Origin: Thalassobius sp. Cn5-15
GTDB taxonomy: Bacteria; Pseudomonadota; Alphaproteobacteria; Rhodobacterales; Rhodobacteraceae
Direction: 5' to 3'
NCBI RefSeq assembly: GCF_022347685.1
Contig: NZ_JAKRGF010000011.1
Span: 1 to 64,000, forward strand
Length of the DNA stretch: 64,000 nucleotides
Under the pieces are notes generated by a model. That model had not been told where the DNA came from. It worked only from the letters and a program-made list of their open reading frames with translations, and searched no databases. Numbering within the stretch: the first letter of the stretch is position 1; every line of letters starts with the position of its first letter. Position numbers and translations under genes: made by a program. This document shows, piece after piece, positions 19,223 to 28,317 of this stretch.

Positions 19223-19422
19223 GCCTGACAAATGATGTGCGCACCCTGCGCAAGGCAGCGGGTTGGACGCAGGCAGAGCTGGCTGAGCGCTGTGATGTAT
19301 CACGCCAGACAATCATTGCGATTGAACGTGGCAAATATGAACCCAGCCTGTCATTGGCGTTTGTGCTTGCACGGATCTTTGACAAACCGATTGAGCATAT
19401 ATTCACTGAAGCGGAGGAATAG
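19219..19422 (+). CDS. small XRE-family transcriptional regulator
   Basis: 67 residues that are almost entirely one HTH_3 domain: LRKAAGWTQAELAERCDVS, then RQTIIAIERGKYEPSLSLAF. This matches the compact YozG-like regulators with no effector domain. It probably dimerises and binds the two TGTAAAG palindromes upstream of its own operon. It is translationally coupled to the membrane protein gene. How it would sense a signal is not visible; interaction with the membrane partner is one possibility. Confidence 0.88.
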   Translation: MSLTNDVRTLRKAAGWTQAELAERCDVSRQTIIAIERGKYEPSLSLAFVLARIFDKPIEHIFTEAEE

Positions 19423-19534
19423 AGTGTCGGCTGCATAGTTCGACACGCACAATCGCGACAGCGGGTTGAAACAGACCTTCCCCCGCGCGGGGAACTGCCT
19501 ATCTTATCAACAGATAAGAACAGGAGGGCGCTAA

Positions 19535-19981
19535 ATGTCCAAATATGTCAAAGACCCCGCCGTCATTGCCACCCTGACCGAAGAACAGCGATGGGTGACA
19601 CAGGAGAGCGGCACCGAACGCGCGGGCACTGGTGCCCTGTTGGGTAATAAAGAACCCGGGATCTACGTTGATATTGTGTCGGGAGAGCCGCTTTTTGCCT
19701 CTTCGGACAAATATGAATCGGGTTGTGGCTGGCCTAGCTTTACCAAGCCAATTGAACCTGCACATATCGCAGAATTGACGGATCGCAGTTATGGCATGGT
19801 TCGTACGGAGGTGCGGTCCGCCCATGGGGACAGCCATTTGGGCCATGTTTTTCCCGACGGCCCGCCGGATCGTGGGGGCTTGCGCTATTGCATCAACTCG
19901 GCCTCCTTGCGGTTTGTGCATCGCGATGACATGCAGGCGGAAGGATACGGTGACTACCTCAACCAAGTGGAGGATATCTGA
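19535..19981 (+). CDS. msrB: peptide-methionine (R)-S-oxide reductase
   Basis: 148 residues that repair methionine-R-sulfoxide in proteins. Family motifs: GCGWPSF near residue 64 and [11 protein letters not shown] near residue 117, whose Cys is catalytic. The cysteine in GCGWPSF is the likely resolving residue. The two CxxC pairs that bind structural zinc in many MsrB proteins are absent, so this is the zinc-free type. AGGAGGG gives a strong start. TGATG joins it to msrA with a one-base overlap. Confidence 0.95.
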   Translation: MSKYVKDPAVIATLTEEQRWVTQESGTERAGTGALLGNKEPGIYVDIVSGEPLFASSDKYESGCGWPSFTKPIEPAHIAELTDRSYGMVRTEVRSAHGDSHLGHVFPDGPPDRGGLRYCINSASLRFVHRDDMQAEGYGDYLNQVEDI

Positions 19982-20478
19982 TGAACGAACGTGCAGTACT
20001 GGCTGGCGGCTGTTTCTGGGGCATGCAGGATTTGATCCGCAGGCTGCCCGGCGTTACGGGCACCCGTGTGGGCTACACCGGCGGTGATGTTGAAAACGCC
20101 ACCTACAAGAACCACGGCACCCATGCCGAAGGGATCGAGATTCTGTTTGATCCAACCCAGACCAGCTATCGCAAGCTGTTGGAGTTTTTCTTCCAGATCC
20201 ATGATCCGACCACGGTGAACCGTCAGGGCAATGATCTGGGGATGAGCTATCGGTCTGCCATCTACTATGTGGATGAGGATCAGAAAGCTGTGGCGCTGGA
20301 CACGATTGCGGATGTGGATGCCTCTCAACTTTGGCCTGGTAAGGTGGTCACAGAGGTGGAGCCGGTCGGCGCCTTCTGGGATGCCGAGGAGGAGCATCAG
20401 GACTATCTGGAAAAGCATCCCAATGGCTACACATGCCACTTCCCTCGCGCAGACTGGGTTCTGCCGAAACGAGCGTAA
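19981..20478 (+). CDS. msrA: peptide-methionine (S)-S-oxide reductase
   Basis: 165 residues; repairs methionine-S-sulfoxide. The catalytic motif GGCFWG is at residues 9-14, with the conserved GYTGG and the sequence [11 protein letters not shown] after it. The length fits the short MsrA class. It shares a base with the msrB stop, and together they cover both diastereomers. A hairpin at 20541-20570 ends the pair and the convergent outer-membrane protein gene. Confidence 0.95.
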   Translation: MNERAVLAGGCFWGMQDLIRRLPGVTGTRVGYTGGDVENATYKNHGTHAEGIEILFDPTQTSYRKLLEFFFQIHDPTTVNRQGNDLGMSYRSAIYYVDEDQKAVALDTIADVDASQLWPGKVVTEVEPVGAFWDAEEEHQDYLEKHPNGYTCHFPRADWVLPKRA

Positions 20479-20540
20479 TTCGTCCCGAAACAGGCTCAAC
20501 CCGCTGGATTAGAGACTGTGGTTGAAATAGTGGCAAACAC

Positions 20541-20570
20541 AAAAACGGGCGCTCTACCGGGCGCCCGTTT
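20541..20570. terminator. bidirectional terminator
   Basis: The stem ACGGGCGC/GCGCCCGT has an 8-base loop. An A run on its left side gives a U tract for the minus-strand gene and TTT on the right serves the msrBA transcript. Confidence 0.75.
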
Positions 20571-20595
20571 CCGTATTCCACTTCATAACTTAGGA

Positions 20596-21174
20596 TCAGA
20601 AGCGGAAGTTAACTTTGGCTGCGATGGTGGTCGCCTCAACATCGACGCCGCTGCCATTAAAGTCATCAACTTCGTGGTACAGAATTTCACCGCCAACCGA
20701 CACTTGGTCGGTGACTCTATGCTCATAGCCTGCGCCGATGAAATAGCCGGTGTCGTCGCCCAGCGTGTCCACATCAATGCGTACCGCACCGGCGGTCCCA
20801 TAGAGCAGGCCATCGCCCAGATCATACCCTGCACGGACCTTCAGGCGTGCTGCGGATTCCACATCGTTGCCACCCAGGTCAATGTCCAGACGATCATAAT
20901 CAATTCCGCCACCAATAACCCAGTCGCCCAGATCGTAGTCGTAGCCAGCGGACAAGCCGTAGAAGCCGCCGTCTGCGTCAAGGGCGCCTGCCTCGATATC
21001 AGCATAGCCAAGATTCAAACCGACGTAGCCGCCAGTCCAGGGTGCTGCAACGGGTGCGAGAGAAACGGGTTCCGGCGTCGGGTCCACCGGTGCCGGATCA
21101 GCAGACCCAGCAAAGGCAGGTGCTGCGGTCAGAGTGGCGACAACACCCGTCAGAATGAGTTTGTTTAAGGTCAT
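20596..21174 (-). CDS. small outer-membrane beta-barrel protein
   Basis: 192 residues with a signal peptide (MTLNKLILTGVVATLTAAPA, cleavage after AFA), a short proline-rich linker (PAPVDPTPEPV), and a barrel of the Opa/OmpW-like size class: WTGGYVGLNLGYADIEAG starts the first strand, and the chain ends KVNFRF with the terminal Phe typical of outer-membrane proteins. The sequence is acidic and glycine-rich, with alternating hydrophobic residues suiting about eight strands. The function is unknown. Single gene with AAGGAT/GAGG upstream. Confidence 0.85.
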   Translation of the reverse strand: MTLNKLILTGVVATLTAAPAFAGSADPAPVDPTPEPVSLAPVAAPWTGGYVGLNLGYADIEAGALDADGGFYGLSAGYDYDLGDWVIGGGIDYDRLDIDLGGNDVESAARLKVRAGYDLGDGLLYGTAGAVRIDVDTLGDDTGYFIGAGYEHRVTDQVSVGGEILYHEVDDFNGSGVDVEATTIAAKVNFRF

Positions 21175-21429
21175 CCTCGTATCCTTTCAATCCAAACACT
21201 TCACGGATGCGACCCAATCGACGCGCCCCGCAGCGTTTCGTGATGACACTGAGATAGGGAAAAAACTGGTAAAGGAAACCAAGGCACAGATGAGCGGCAG
21301 ATCCCTGCCTGATCTGCCCCAAGGAATGCGCCATTAAACGCCTGTTCACGGATTTTCTTCGCAATGTGAAGATGACACCCCTTTAATTCAGGCGTCCCCG
21401 TTACAGTGAGTGTAGCTGAAATGCCCGTT

Positions 21430-22935
21430 TCAGGCAAATAAGGTGGCGTTGGTTTCGCGCAGGGCCTTCTTCTGCACTTTGCCCATTGTGTTGCGCGGTA
21501 AGGCGTCGATTAGTAGAATTTCTTTGGGCTGTTTGAACTTCGCCAGATTGTGGGCGCAGGCCGCGGCCACCTCTTCGGCCGTTAAATCAGGGCGGCTGGG
21601 CACAACGATGGCCACCACGGCCTCGCCGAAATCGGGGTGGGGTACGCCAATCACCGCGCTTTCCTGTACACCGGGCAGATCGTCGATCAGGCTCTCAACC
21701 TCTTTGGGATAGACGTTGAAGCCGCCGGTGATGATCAGATCCTTGGCGCGGCCCACGATGGTCACGTAACCGTCACTGTCCTGTTGAGCGAGATCGCCGG
21801 TGATGAACCAGCCATCGGGGCGTAGCTCCTCGGCGGTTTTTTCAGGCATCTGCCAGTAGCCTTGGAAGACGTTGTCGCCACGCACCTCGATAATGCCGAT
21901 ATCGCCCTGCGGCACCTCTGCACCGTCTTTCATAATCCGCAACTCCACCCCTGGCAGTGGGAAACCAACGGTACCCGCGCGGCGTTCGCCCTCATATGGG
22001 TTTGAGGTGCTCATGTTGGTTTCGGTCATGCCATAGCGTTCAAGGATGCGGTGGCTGGTACGTGCCTGCCATTGCTCATGGGTGTCCACCAGCAAGGGGG
22101 CAGAGCCTGAGATGAACAGGCGCATATTGGCGGCATGTTTGGGTGTCAGGCGGTCGTGTTGCAAAAGACGGGTGTAGAATGTCGGCACGCCCATCAGCGC
22201 GGTGGCCTGTGGCATGGCGTTAAGGATTTCATCGGCATCAAAGCCAGACAAGAACACGGTGGAGGCACCAGACAGCAACGCCACATTGGTGGCCACAAAC
22301 AGTCCGTGGGTGTGAAAGATTGGCAGTGCGTGGATCAGTACGTCATCCGCCGTGAACCGCCACAGATCAACTAGCATTTCAGAGTTGCTAGCAAGGTTTC
22401 TGTGGCTGAGCATCGCGCCCTTTGACCGGCCGGTGGTGCCCGATGTGTAAAGGATCGCTGCCAGATCATCGCCGCCACGTGGCACAGGGATGAAGGCAGT
22501 GTCTGCTTCTGGCAAATCCGCTGTCAGGCTGCCCTGACCGGCGCTGTCGAGCGTCAGAACAGTGGCGTCTTTGGCCAAGGGGGTCAGTTCATCCATACGA
22601 GAGGGATCGCAGACCAAGAGGCGCGGCGTGGCGTCGGTGAGGAAATAGTCGACCTCCGCCGCCGTATAGGCGGTGTTGAGCGGTAAGAAGATCCCACCTG
22701 CCATAACAGTTCCAAGATATAGCTGAACTGCTTCCAGCGTTTTGGCGACCTGAACCGCCACGCGGTCCCCAGGCTCTAGACCCAGTGCGATCAGCCGCTG
22801 TGCCAACGCCTGTGCGCCGGAAAACAGTTGCGCATAGGTGATATCTGGCTGATCAGGTCGGGTGGCAAAGACCTTCGCTGGGGTGGTTGCCGCGCCATGG
22901 GACAGACGGTGGATCAGGTAATTGGTATCATACAT
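21430..22935 (-). CDS. matB: malonyl-CoA synthetase
   Basis: 501 residues of the acyl-adenylate family. The P-loop YTSGTTGRSKGA is near residue 165. The segment RYGMTETNMSTSNPYEG matches the signature of MatB-type malonyl-CoA synthetases. GRAKDLIITGGFNVYPKEVE and the catalytic Lys in PRNTMGKVQKK complete the C-terminal domain. It activates malonate with ATP and CoA. In many genomes it pairs with malonyl-CoA decarboxylase, which is not in the adjacent sequence. It is divergent from a DMT transporter gene. Confidence 0.9.
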   Translation of the reverse strand: MYDTNYLIHRLSHGAATTPAKVFATRPDQPDITYAQLFSGAQALAQRLIALGLEPGDRVAVQVAKTLEAVQLYLGTVMAGGIFLPLNTAYTAAEVDYFLTDATPRLLVCDPSRMDELTPLAKDATVLTLDSAGQGSLTADLPEADTAFIPVPRGGDDLAAILYTSGTTGRSKGAMLSHRNLASNSEMLVDLWRFTADDVLIHALPIFHTHGLFVATNVALLSGASTVFLSGFDADEILNAMPQATALMGVPTFYTRLLQHDRLTPKHAANMRLFISGSAPLLVDTHEQWQARTSHRILERYGMTETNMSTSNPYEGERRAGTVGFPLPGVELRIMKDGAEVPQGDIGIIEVRGDNVFQGYWQMPEKTAEELRPDGWFITGDLAQQDSDGYVTIVGRAKDLIITGGFNVYPKEVESLIDDLPGVQESAVIGVPHPDFGEAVVAIVVPSRPDLTAEEVAAACAHNLAKFKQPKEILLIDALPRNTMGKVQKKALRETNATLFA

Positions 22936-23046
22936 GGCGCAGTCTCGATCATTTATATGGCCGTAGTATCACGGCCACCTATGTTTCGCATGGTTTTTCC
23001 CCAAAGCAAGGCTGTAGCATGGCTATAGCTCGCGAAAGGACACGCT

Positions 23047-23970
23047 ATGAATCCGGTCAAGGGGATTGCCCTCAAACTCTGCTCTGTGGTGATGTTCATC
23101 ACTATGGCCTCGCTGATCAAAGCCACTTCACAGCATGTCCCGCCGGGGGAGGCTGTGTTCTTTCGCTCTTTCTTCGCTTTGCCGGTGATCTTTGTCTGGC
23201 TGGGGTTGCGCGGCGATCTGCGTACAGGGTTGAAGGTGAAGTCACCGATTGCGCATTTCTGGCGCGGGTTAATCGGGACTGCAGCGATGGGGCTGGGCTT
23301 TGCCGGTCTGGGGCTGCTGCCTTTGCCTGAAGTGACGGCGATCGGCTATGCGGCACCGTTGTTGACGGTTGTGTTCGCTGCGATGTTTCTGGGCGAAGAG
23401 GTGCGGGCGTTCCGAATGTTTGCGGTGGGCCTCGGCCTCTTGGGTGTTCTCATTGTGATTGAGCCGCGTTTGACCCTGTTTCAGGGTGAAACCATGCAGA
23501 CGATGCAGGCGCTGGGCGTGGCGTTTACGCTGATGGGAGCGACGTTTGCAGCACTTGCTCAGATCCACATCCGCAACATGGTGCAGACTGAGCAGACATC
23601 GGCAATCGTCTTCTATTTTTCGCTGACGGCGACGGGGTTGTCGCTGCTGACGCTGCCCTTTGGGTGGGTGCTGCCCACGGGTGAGGAGGCGGCGTTGCTT
23701 ATTATTGCCGGTGTGCTGGGCGGTATGGCGCAGATTTTCCTGACCTCGTCCTATCGATTCGCGGGGGCGTCAGTGGTGGCGCCGTTTGATTACGCATCGA
23801 TGATTTTTGCACTGGGGATCGGCTATTTCATATTTGATGAGGTGCCGACGATGCAGATGCTGGGCGGCGCGACGCTGGTGGTGTTTGCGGGGGTGTTGAT
23901 CATCCTGCGCGAACACGCGCTGGGCCTGCGCCGGTCCAAGGCACGGTCGGGTATGACCCCGCAGGGGTGA
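23047..23970 (+). CDS. DMT superfamily (EamA) transporter
   Basis: 307 residues with about ten membrane helices in two EamA repeats, starting MNPVKGIALKLCSVVMFITM and second repeat from about residue 150. These carriers usually export metabolites or amino acids; the substrate is unknown. AAAGGA precedes the ATG. After the stop come a 125-bp palindromic repeat (24000-24124) and then a terminator (24150-24179), so the repeat sits in the 3' untranslated region. Confidence 0.87.
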   Translation: MNPVKGIALKLCSVVMFITMASLIKATSQHVPPGEAVFFRSFFALPVIFVWLGLRGDLRTGLKVKSPIAHFWRGLIGTAAMGLGFAGLGLLPLPEVTAIGYAAPLLTVVFAAMFLGEEVRAFRMFAVGLGLLGVLIVIEPRLTLFQGETMQTMQALGVAFTLMGATFAALAQIHIRNMVQTEQTSAIVFYFSLTATGLSLLTLPFGWVLPTGEEAALLIIAGVLGGMAQIFLTSSYRFAGASVVAPFDYASMIFALGIGYFIFDEVPTMQMLGGATLVVFAGVLIILREHALGLRRSKARSGMTPQG

Positions 23971-23999
23971 GGCTCTTTCACCGGGTCACGCAGTGAGCC

Positions 24000-24124
24000 G
24001 GTTCGTGCCCGATCCCGCCCCCAAGGGCGGGCACGAATTCTGGCCGATCTCAATTTGTGGAAGGTGTCGTGGTATATGGCGCTGGCACTTGTTTCAGGGC
24101 CGCCCTCGGGATCGGGCACGAACC
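24000..24124. repeat. 125-bp palindromic element, copy A
   Basis: The element is bounded by perfect 18-bp inverted repeats: GGTTCGTGCCCGATCCCG (24000-24017) and CGGGATCGGGCACGAACC (24107-24124). Its left part folds on itself as well: TTCGTGCCCG (24002-24011) pairs with CGGGCACGAA (24028-24037). A second copy of the same 125-bp length lies at 57064-57188, with both ends clearly alike and the middle diverged. Some 25 bases to the left of the element are also similar. It has no coding capacity, so it looks like a MITE or REP-type dispersed repeat. Confidence 0.75.
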
Positions 24125-24149
24125 TACCCGAAGCGTTACGACGCTAAGT

Positions 24150-24179
24150 CGCTCGGGCTGTCGCCCGAGCGTTTGTTTT
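24150..24179 (+). terminator. terminator after the DMT gene
   Basis: The stem CGCTCGGGC/GCCCGAGCG has a 4-base loop and is followed by TTTGTTTT. It serves the plus-strand DMT transcript, downstream of the inserted repeat. Confidence 0.8.
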
Positions 24180-24187
24180 GGGTCAGC

Positions 24188-25000
24188 TTACCCTGCCGCC
24201 GCCTGCTCATCTGCTTTCTGACGCAGCGCTGCGCGTTTGGTGCTGATGGAGGCGATGATCACCCCAATTGTCACCACACCGATCATCAGCGTTGATAATG
24301 CGTTGATCTGCGGGTTTACACCCAGTCGCACTGCGGACCAGATCTTCATCGGCAGGGTGGTGGCATCGGGGCCAGTGGTGAAGTTGGCGATCACCAGATC
24401 ATCCAGCGACAGCGTAAACGCCAGTAGCCAGCCTGAGATGACAGCAGGCGCAATAATCGGCAGTGTCACAAGGCGGAAGCTTTCAAACGGGGTGCACCCC
24501 AGATCCAGAGCCGCCTCTTCCAGCGATTTGTCAAAACTGACAAGGCGCGAGGACACAACAACCGACACGTAGCACATAGCAAAGGTCGCATGAGCCAGAA
24601 TGATCGTATGCGCGCCCATCTGGGTAAAGATCGGCTTGAACAGCAGGAACAGCGACAGGCCGGTGATCACTTCTGGCATCACCAGCGGCGCAAAGATCAT
24701 GCCGGAAAACAGCGTCCGCCCCATGAATCGCCCGCCGCGCACCATCACATAGGCCGCCATCGTGCCAAGGATCGTCGCCAGCGTAGAGGAGGCAACGGCA
24801 ACCTTGATGGTCACCCATGCCGCATCCAGCATCTGATCATTGCGCATCAGCTCACCGTACCATTTGGTCGAAAAGCCCGCCCAGACCGTCACCAGTTTCG
24901 AGGCGTTGAAGCTGTAGATCACCAGAATGATCATCGGCAGGTAGAGGAAGGCAAACCCCAGCGTCAGCGAGGTGGCGTTGAACCAAGTAAACCGCTTCAT
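24188..25000 (-). CDS. potI: polyamine ABC transporter permease (PotI/PotC type)
   Basis: 270 residues, six helices, BPD_transp_1 family. It begins MKRFTWFNATSLTLGFAFLYLP. The EAA loop that contacts the ATPase is SLEEAALDLGCTPFESFRLVTLPIIAP near residue 175. With PotH it forms the membrane channel of the putrescine/polyamine importer. It is the last gene of the minus-strand operon potF-potG-potH-potI, and its ATG shares one base with the potH stop (TAATG). Confidence 0.92.
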   Translation of the reverse strand: MKRFTWFNATSLTLGFAFLYLPMIILVIYSFNASKLVTVWAGFSTKWYGELMRNDQMLDAAWVTIKVAVASSTLATILGTMAAYVMVRGGRFMGRTLFSGMIFAPLVMPEVITGLSLFLLFKPIFTQMGAHTIILAHATFAMCYVSVVVSSRLVSFDKSLEEAALDLGCTPFESFRLVTLPIIAPAVISGWLLAFTLSLDDLVIANFTTGPDATTLPMKIWSAVRLGVNPQINALSTLMIGVVTIGVIIASISTKRAALRQKADEQAAAG

Positions 25001-25890
25001 TATTCGGCCTCCCGCTGTTTTTGCTCGTTCCGCTGGAACAGGATGATCGGAATGATCAGGATCAGCAGCAGCACAACAGCCACCGCCGCCGCCACCGGCC
25101 AGTCACGATTAGAGAAGAACTCTTCCCACAGAACCTTGCCGATCATCAGCGTGGATGATCCGCCCAAAAGCGAGGGGATCACAAATTCACCGATCGCGGG
25201 GATAAAGACGAGGAAGCTGCCCGCGATGATGCCGCCCTTGGACAGTGGGATGGTCACCAGCCAGAAGGCTTTGAACCGTGAACAGCCCAGATCCTCAGCC
25301 GCTTCCAGCAGGCTGGCATCCAGCTTTTCCAGCGCCGAATAGATCGGCAGGATCATGAACGGCAGGTAAGTGTAAACGATGCCGATATAGACCGCGGTGT
25401 TGGTGTTGAGGATGATCAGCGGATCACTGATCAGGCCCAGCCCCATCAGCAGCTGGTTTAGCAGGCCCTCTTGGCTAAGGATGCCCATCCACGCATAAAC
25501 ACGGATCAGGAAGCTGGTCCAGAACGGCAGGATGATCAGCATCATCAGTGTCGCCCGCCATTCCTGCGGCGCCTGCGCCATGCCATAGGCGATGGGATAG
25601 CCGACCAGCAGCGCTAGCAGGGTCGAAATAGTGGCGATCTTCAGGCTGGAGACATAGGCCTTCCAGTAAAGGTCATCCTCTGTCAGCCAGACAAAGTTTT
25701 CCATGTCGAGCGCAGCAAAGAAGCCTTTCAACCCCTCCCAGCCCGCAGAAATATCAATCTGCGGCGTATAGGGTGGGATCGATAGCGCGGTGTCGCTGAG
25801 GGCGATTTTCAGCACGATCACAAAGGGGATCAGGAACAGCGCCAGCAGCCACAGATACGGGACGGAGATAAGGAAAAGACGCCGCATCAT
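25000..25890 (-). CDS. potH: polyamine ABC transporter permease (PotH/PotB type)
   Basis: 296 residues with six helices and a periplasmic loop of ordinary size after the first helix. The EAA loop LLEAAEDLGCSRFKAFWLVTIPL is near residue 195. Partner of PotI in the channel. The start overlaps the potG stop by one base, and the operon is tightly packed, so expression is probably coupled. Confidence 0.92.
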   Translation of the reverse strand: MMRRLFLISVPYLWLLALFLIPFVIVLKIALSDTALSIPPYTPQIDISAGWEGLKGFFAALDMENFVWLTEDDLYWKAYVSSLKIATISTLLALLVGYPIAYGMAQAPQEWRATLMMLIILPFWTSFLIRVYAWMGILSQEGLLNQLLMGLGLISDPLIILNTNTAVYIGIVYTYLPFMILPIYSALEKLDASLLEAAEDLGCSRFKAFWLVTIPLSKGGIIAGSFLVFIPAIGEFVIPSLLGGSSTLMIGKVLWEEFFSNRDWPVAAAVAVVLLLILIIPIILFQRNEQKQREAE

Positions 25891-27017
25891 CAGCGCTCCA
25901 ACACCGAGGCAGCGGTCAGCGTCCAGCTGAGCCAGACCTCATCTTCCCAAGAGAAGTTCCGGCGTGACAGGCGGCGGGTGTTGGTGGCCTGTGCCTTGAC
26001 CATTACGCCACCGGGCAGTTCGACGTGATAGGTCGAGATGTTGCCGAGGTAGCCGATATCTATGATCTTGCCCTTCACCGCGTTGACCGCGCCTTCGGGC
26101 TTTTCTTCGGCGATGGAGATCTTTTCGGGGCGCAGGGCGACAAAGGCCTTCTGCCCTTCATTGAGCACGGCGGTGGTTTTGGCGTGGATCGGTTCCTGCC
26201 CTTCGGCCCATTTGATGTCATAGCCATCGTCGCTGGTTTTATGCGCTGCGCCTTCGATGATGTTCACATCGCCAATGAAGTCAGCGACGTAGACCGAATT
26301 CGGCTCTTCGTAAATCTTCGGCGGGGTAGAGACCTGAATGATTTTGCCGTGGTCCATCACCGCGACACGGCTGGCGACGGTCATCGCCTCTTCCTGGTCG
26401 TGGGTCACGATCACAAAGGTGGTGCCGGTCTTTTCCTGAATGTCCATCAATTCAAACTGCGTCTCTTCGCGCAGTTTCTTGTCCAGCGCGCCCAGAGGCT
26501 CATCCAGCAACAGCAGTTTCGGGGCACGAGCCAGAGACCGTGCTAGCGCCACACGCTGACGCTGACCGCCAGACACCTGATGCGGTTTGCGTCTGGAAAA
26601 CTGCGTCATACGGGTCAGGCGCAGCATGTCCTCAACCCGTTCTTCGATCTGCGCTTTGGGCATTTTCATCCGGCGCAGACCAAAGGCGATGTTGTCCCAG
26701 ATCGACAGGTGCGGGAACAGCGCGTAGGACTGGAACATCATGTTCACCGCCCGTTCATTTGGCGGCACCGCGGCCATGTCCTGACCGGCGATCAAAATCT
26801 GGCCTTCGGTCGGGGTTTCAAACCCTGCCAGCATCCGCATCATAGTGGTCTTGCCACAGCCCGATGGGCCCAAAAGAGCGAAGAACTCGCGCGCGTAGAT
26901 ATCCTGTGTCAGGTTATCAATTGCGGTGAAGCTGCCATAGCGTTTGGTCACGCCTTTGAATTGGATCAGCGGTTTTTCGGTGGGATCTTCCCACGGCGCA
27001 AATACATCTAGAGTCAT
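25890..27017 (-). CDS. potG: polyamine ABC transporter ATP-binding protein
   Basis: 375 residues. Walker A GPSGCGKTT near residue 50, the signature VSGGQRQRVALARSLA, Walker B LLLLDEPLGALD and the switch His in VIVTHDQEEAMT are all present. A C-terminal TOBE domain (about residues 290-370) follows, as in PotA/PotG. It powers import through PotH-PotI. It is separated from potF by 66 bases that contain a hairpin. Confidence 0.95.
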   Translation of the reverse strand: MTLDVFAPWEDPTEKPLIQFKGVTKRYGSFTAIDNLTQDIYAREFFALLGPSGCGKTTMMRMLAGFETPTEGQILIAGQDMAAVPPNERAVNMMFQSYALFPHLSIWDNIAFGLRRMKMPKAQIEERVEDMLRLTRMTQFSRRKPHQVSGGQRQRVALARSLARAPKLLLLDEPLGALDKKLREETQFELMDIQEKTGTTFVIVTHDQEEAMTVASRVAVMDHGKIIQVSTPPKIYEEPNSVYVADFIGDVNIIEGAAHKTSDDGYDIKWAEGQEPIHAKTTAVLNEGQKAFVALRPEKISIAEEKPEGAVNAVKGKIIDIGYLGNISTYHVELPGGVMVKAQATNTRRLSRRNFSWEDEVWLSWTLTAASVLER

Positions 27018-27044
27018 ACCCGTCCCAGTCGTCCTGTCAGAGGT

Positions 27045-27070
27045 CGGCCCGCCCTGCGTGGGGCGGACCG
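27045..27070 (-). other. intercistronic hairpin between potF and potG
   Basis: The inner stem CCGCCC/GGGCGG is extended by three more pairs beyond one mismatch, with no U tract. Such structures after a binding-protein gene commonly stabilise its mRNA or trim downstream expression, so that the binding protein exceeds the membrane parts. Confidence 0.55.
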
Positions 27071-27083
27071 TTATAAATGCGGC

Positions 27084-28169
27084 TTAGGTGCCGGATTTCA
27101 CTTTGGTCCACAGACGGGTCACAACCCGCTGAACCTTCGCCGGATAAGGCGTGGTGATGTAGAAGTTCGCCATTGTTTCTTCATCCGGGTAGATCGCCGG
27201 ATCGCCGATCACATCTTCAACAAGGTGTTCCTGCGAGGCGATGTTGCCGTTGGCGTAGTAAACGTAGTTCGACGCAGCAGCCATGTTTTTGGCGTCCAGA
27301 ATGAAGTTCAGGAACTTGTGCGCACCTTCGGGGTTCGGGGCGTCGACCGGAATGGCCATCTGATCAAACCACATCAGCGACCCTTCGGCGAAGGCATTGT
27401 AGGCAATTTCCACACCATTGTCGGCCTCTGCGGCGCGGTCGCGGGCCTGCAGAATGTCACCGGACCAGCCAACAGCCACACAGATGTCACCGTTTGCCAG
27501 CGCGTTGATGTATTCCGAGCTGTGGAATTTCTGGATGTGCGGGCGCACGGCGGTCAGGATTGGCTCTGCCTTGGCAATCACGTCCTTGTCGTGGCTGTCG
27601 GGGTTTTCACCCAGATATTTCAGCGTCATCGGGATGATTTCCGACGGAGCGTCGAGGAAATGCACGCCACAGGCGGCTAGTTTTTCCATGTTGTCGGGGT
27701 TTAGGACCAGCTCCATGCTGTTCAGCGGCGCGTCTTCTCCCAGGATCTCTTTGACCTTGCTGACGTTCACACCCAGACCGGTGCTGCCCCACATGTAGTT
27801 GATCGAGTAGGCGTTTTCCGGGTCATAGCCGGCAGTCACGTCCTTGATCAGATCCCAGAGGTTGCCATGGTTGGACAGTTGGTCCGTGTCCAGCTTCTGG
27901 AACGCGCCTGCAGTAATCTGGCGCTGCAGGAAAGTGCCGGTGGGCACCACCACGTCATAGCCTGACCCGCCGGCCAGCATTTTGGTTTCCAACAGCTCGT
28001 TGCTGTCGAATACGTCATAGATCAGTTTCAGGCCGGTTTCGGCTTCAAACTGCGTCAGCAGATCTTCGTCGATATAATCCGACCAGTTGTAAACCCGTAC
28101 TTCATCGGCAGTGGCGGCACCCGCCAGCAAAGCGATCGCTGCGGTGGCCGTCAGGATTTGAGTCTTCAT
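27084..28169 (-). CDS. potF: polyamine ABC transporter substrate-binding protein
   Basis: 361 residues with a signal peptide (MKTQILTATAAIALLAGAATA). The mature part starts DEVRVYNWSDYIDEDLLTQFE, the characteristic opening of PotF/PotD proteins, and FNYMWG-like and VGWSGDILQARDRA segments line the putrescine-binding cleft. It is periplasmic and delivers polyamine to PotGHI. First gene of its operon and divergent from the GntR regulator gene; a TTGATCAA palindrome lies in the shared 148-base gap. Confidence 0.93.
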   Translation of the reverse strand: MKTQILTATAAIALLAGAATADEVRVYNWSDYIDEDLLTQFEAETGLKLIYDVFDSNELLETKMLAGGSGYDVVVPTGTFLQRQITAGAFQKLDTDQLSNHGNLWDLIKDVTAGYDPENAYSINYMWGSTGLGVNVSKVKEILGEDAPLNSMELVLNPDNMEKLAACGVHFLDAPSEIIPMTLKYLGENPDSHDKDVIAKAEPILTAVRPHIQKFHSSEYINALANGDICVAVGWSGDILQARDRAAEADNGVEIAYNAFAEGSLMWFDQMAIPVDAPNPEGAHKFLNFILDAKNMAAASNYVYYANGNIASQEHLVEDVIGDPAIYPDEETMANFYITTPYPAKVQRVVTRLWTKVKSGT

Positions 28170-28214
28170 GAGGTATACTCCCTATTGAACACGGGTCTTT
28201 CTGCCCGGTATCGG

Positions 28215-28228
28215 AATTTGATCAATTT
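28215..28228. promoter_or_regulatory. TTGATCAA palindrome, potF/gntR gap
   Basis: AATTTGATCAATTT is a near-perfect palindrome centred at 28221/28222, between divergent potF and the GntR gene. Related TTTGATCA sites precede the aminotransferase (29032) and the second importer (30642). It is a possible operator of the local GntR regulator. Confidence 0.4.
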
Positions 28229-28317
28229 TTGCCGCGTCTGGCAATATGGTAATGTTTCCACGGTACCGTTAAACTCGCAAGCGAGCCAAAAGACCTGTCA
28301 GGGAGAAACACGGTATT

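Noticed and set aside
20518-21168. Plus-strand 216-codon frame opposite the outer-membrane protein
   Set aside because: The minus-strand gene has a signal peptide, barrel pattern and terminal Phe; the plus frame runs through the terminator.
22887-23330. Alternative frame overlapping the start of the DMT transporter at 23047
   Set aside because: It lacks membrane-protein character, and the DMT frame has AAAGGA at proper spacing.
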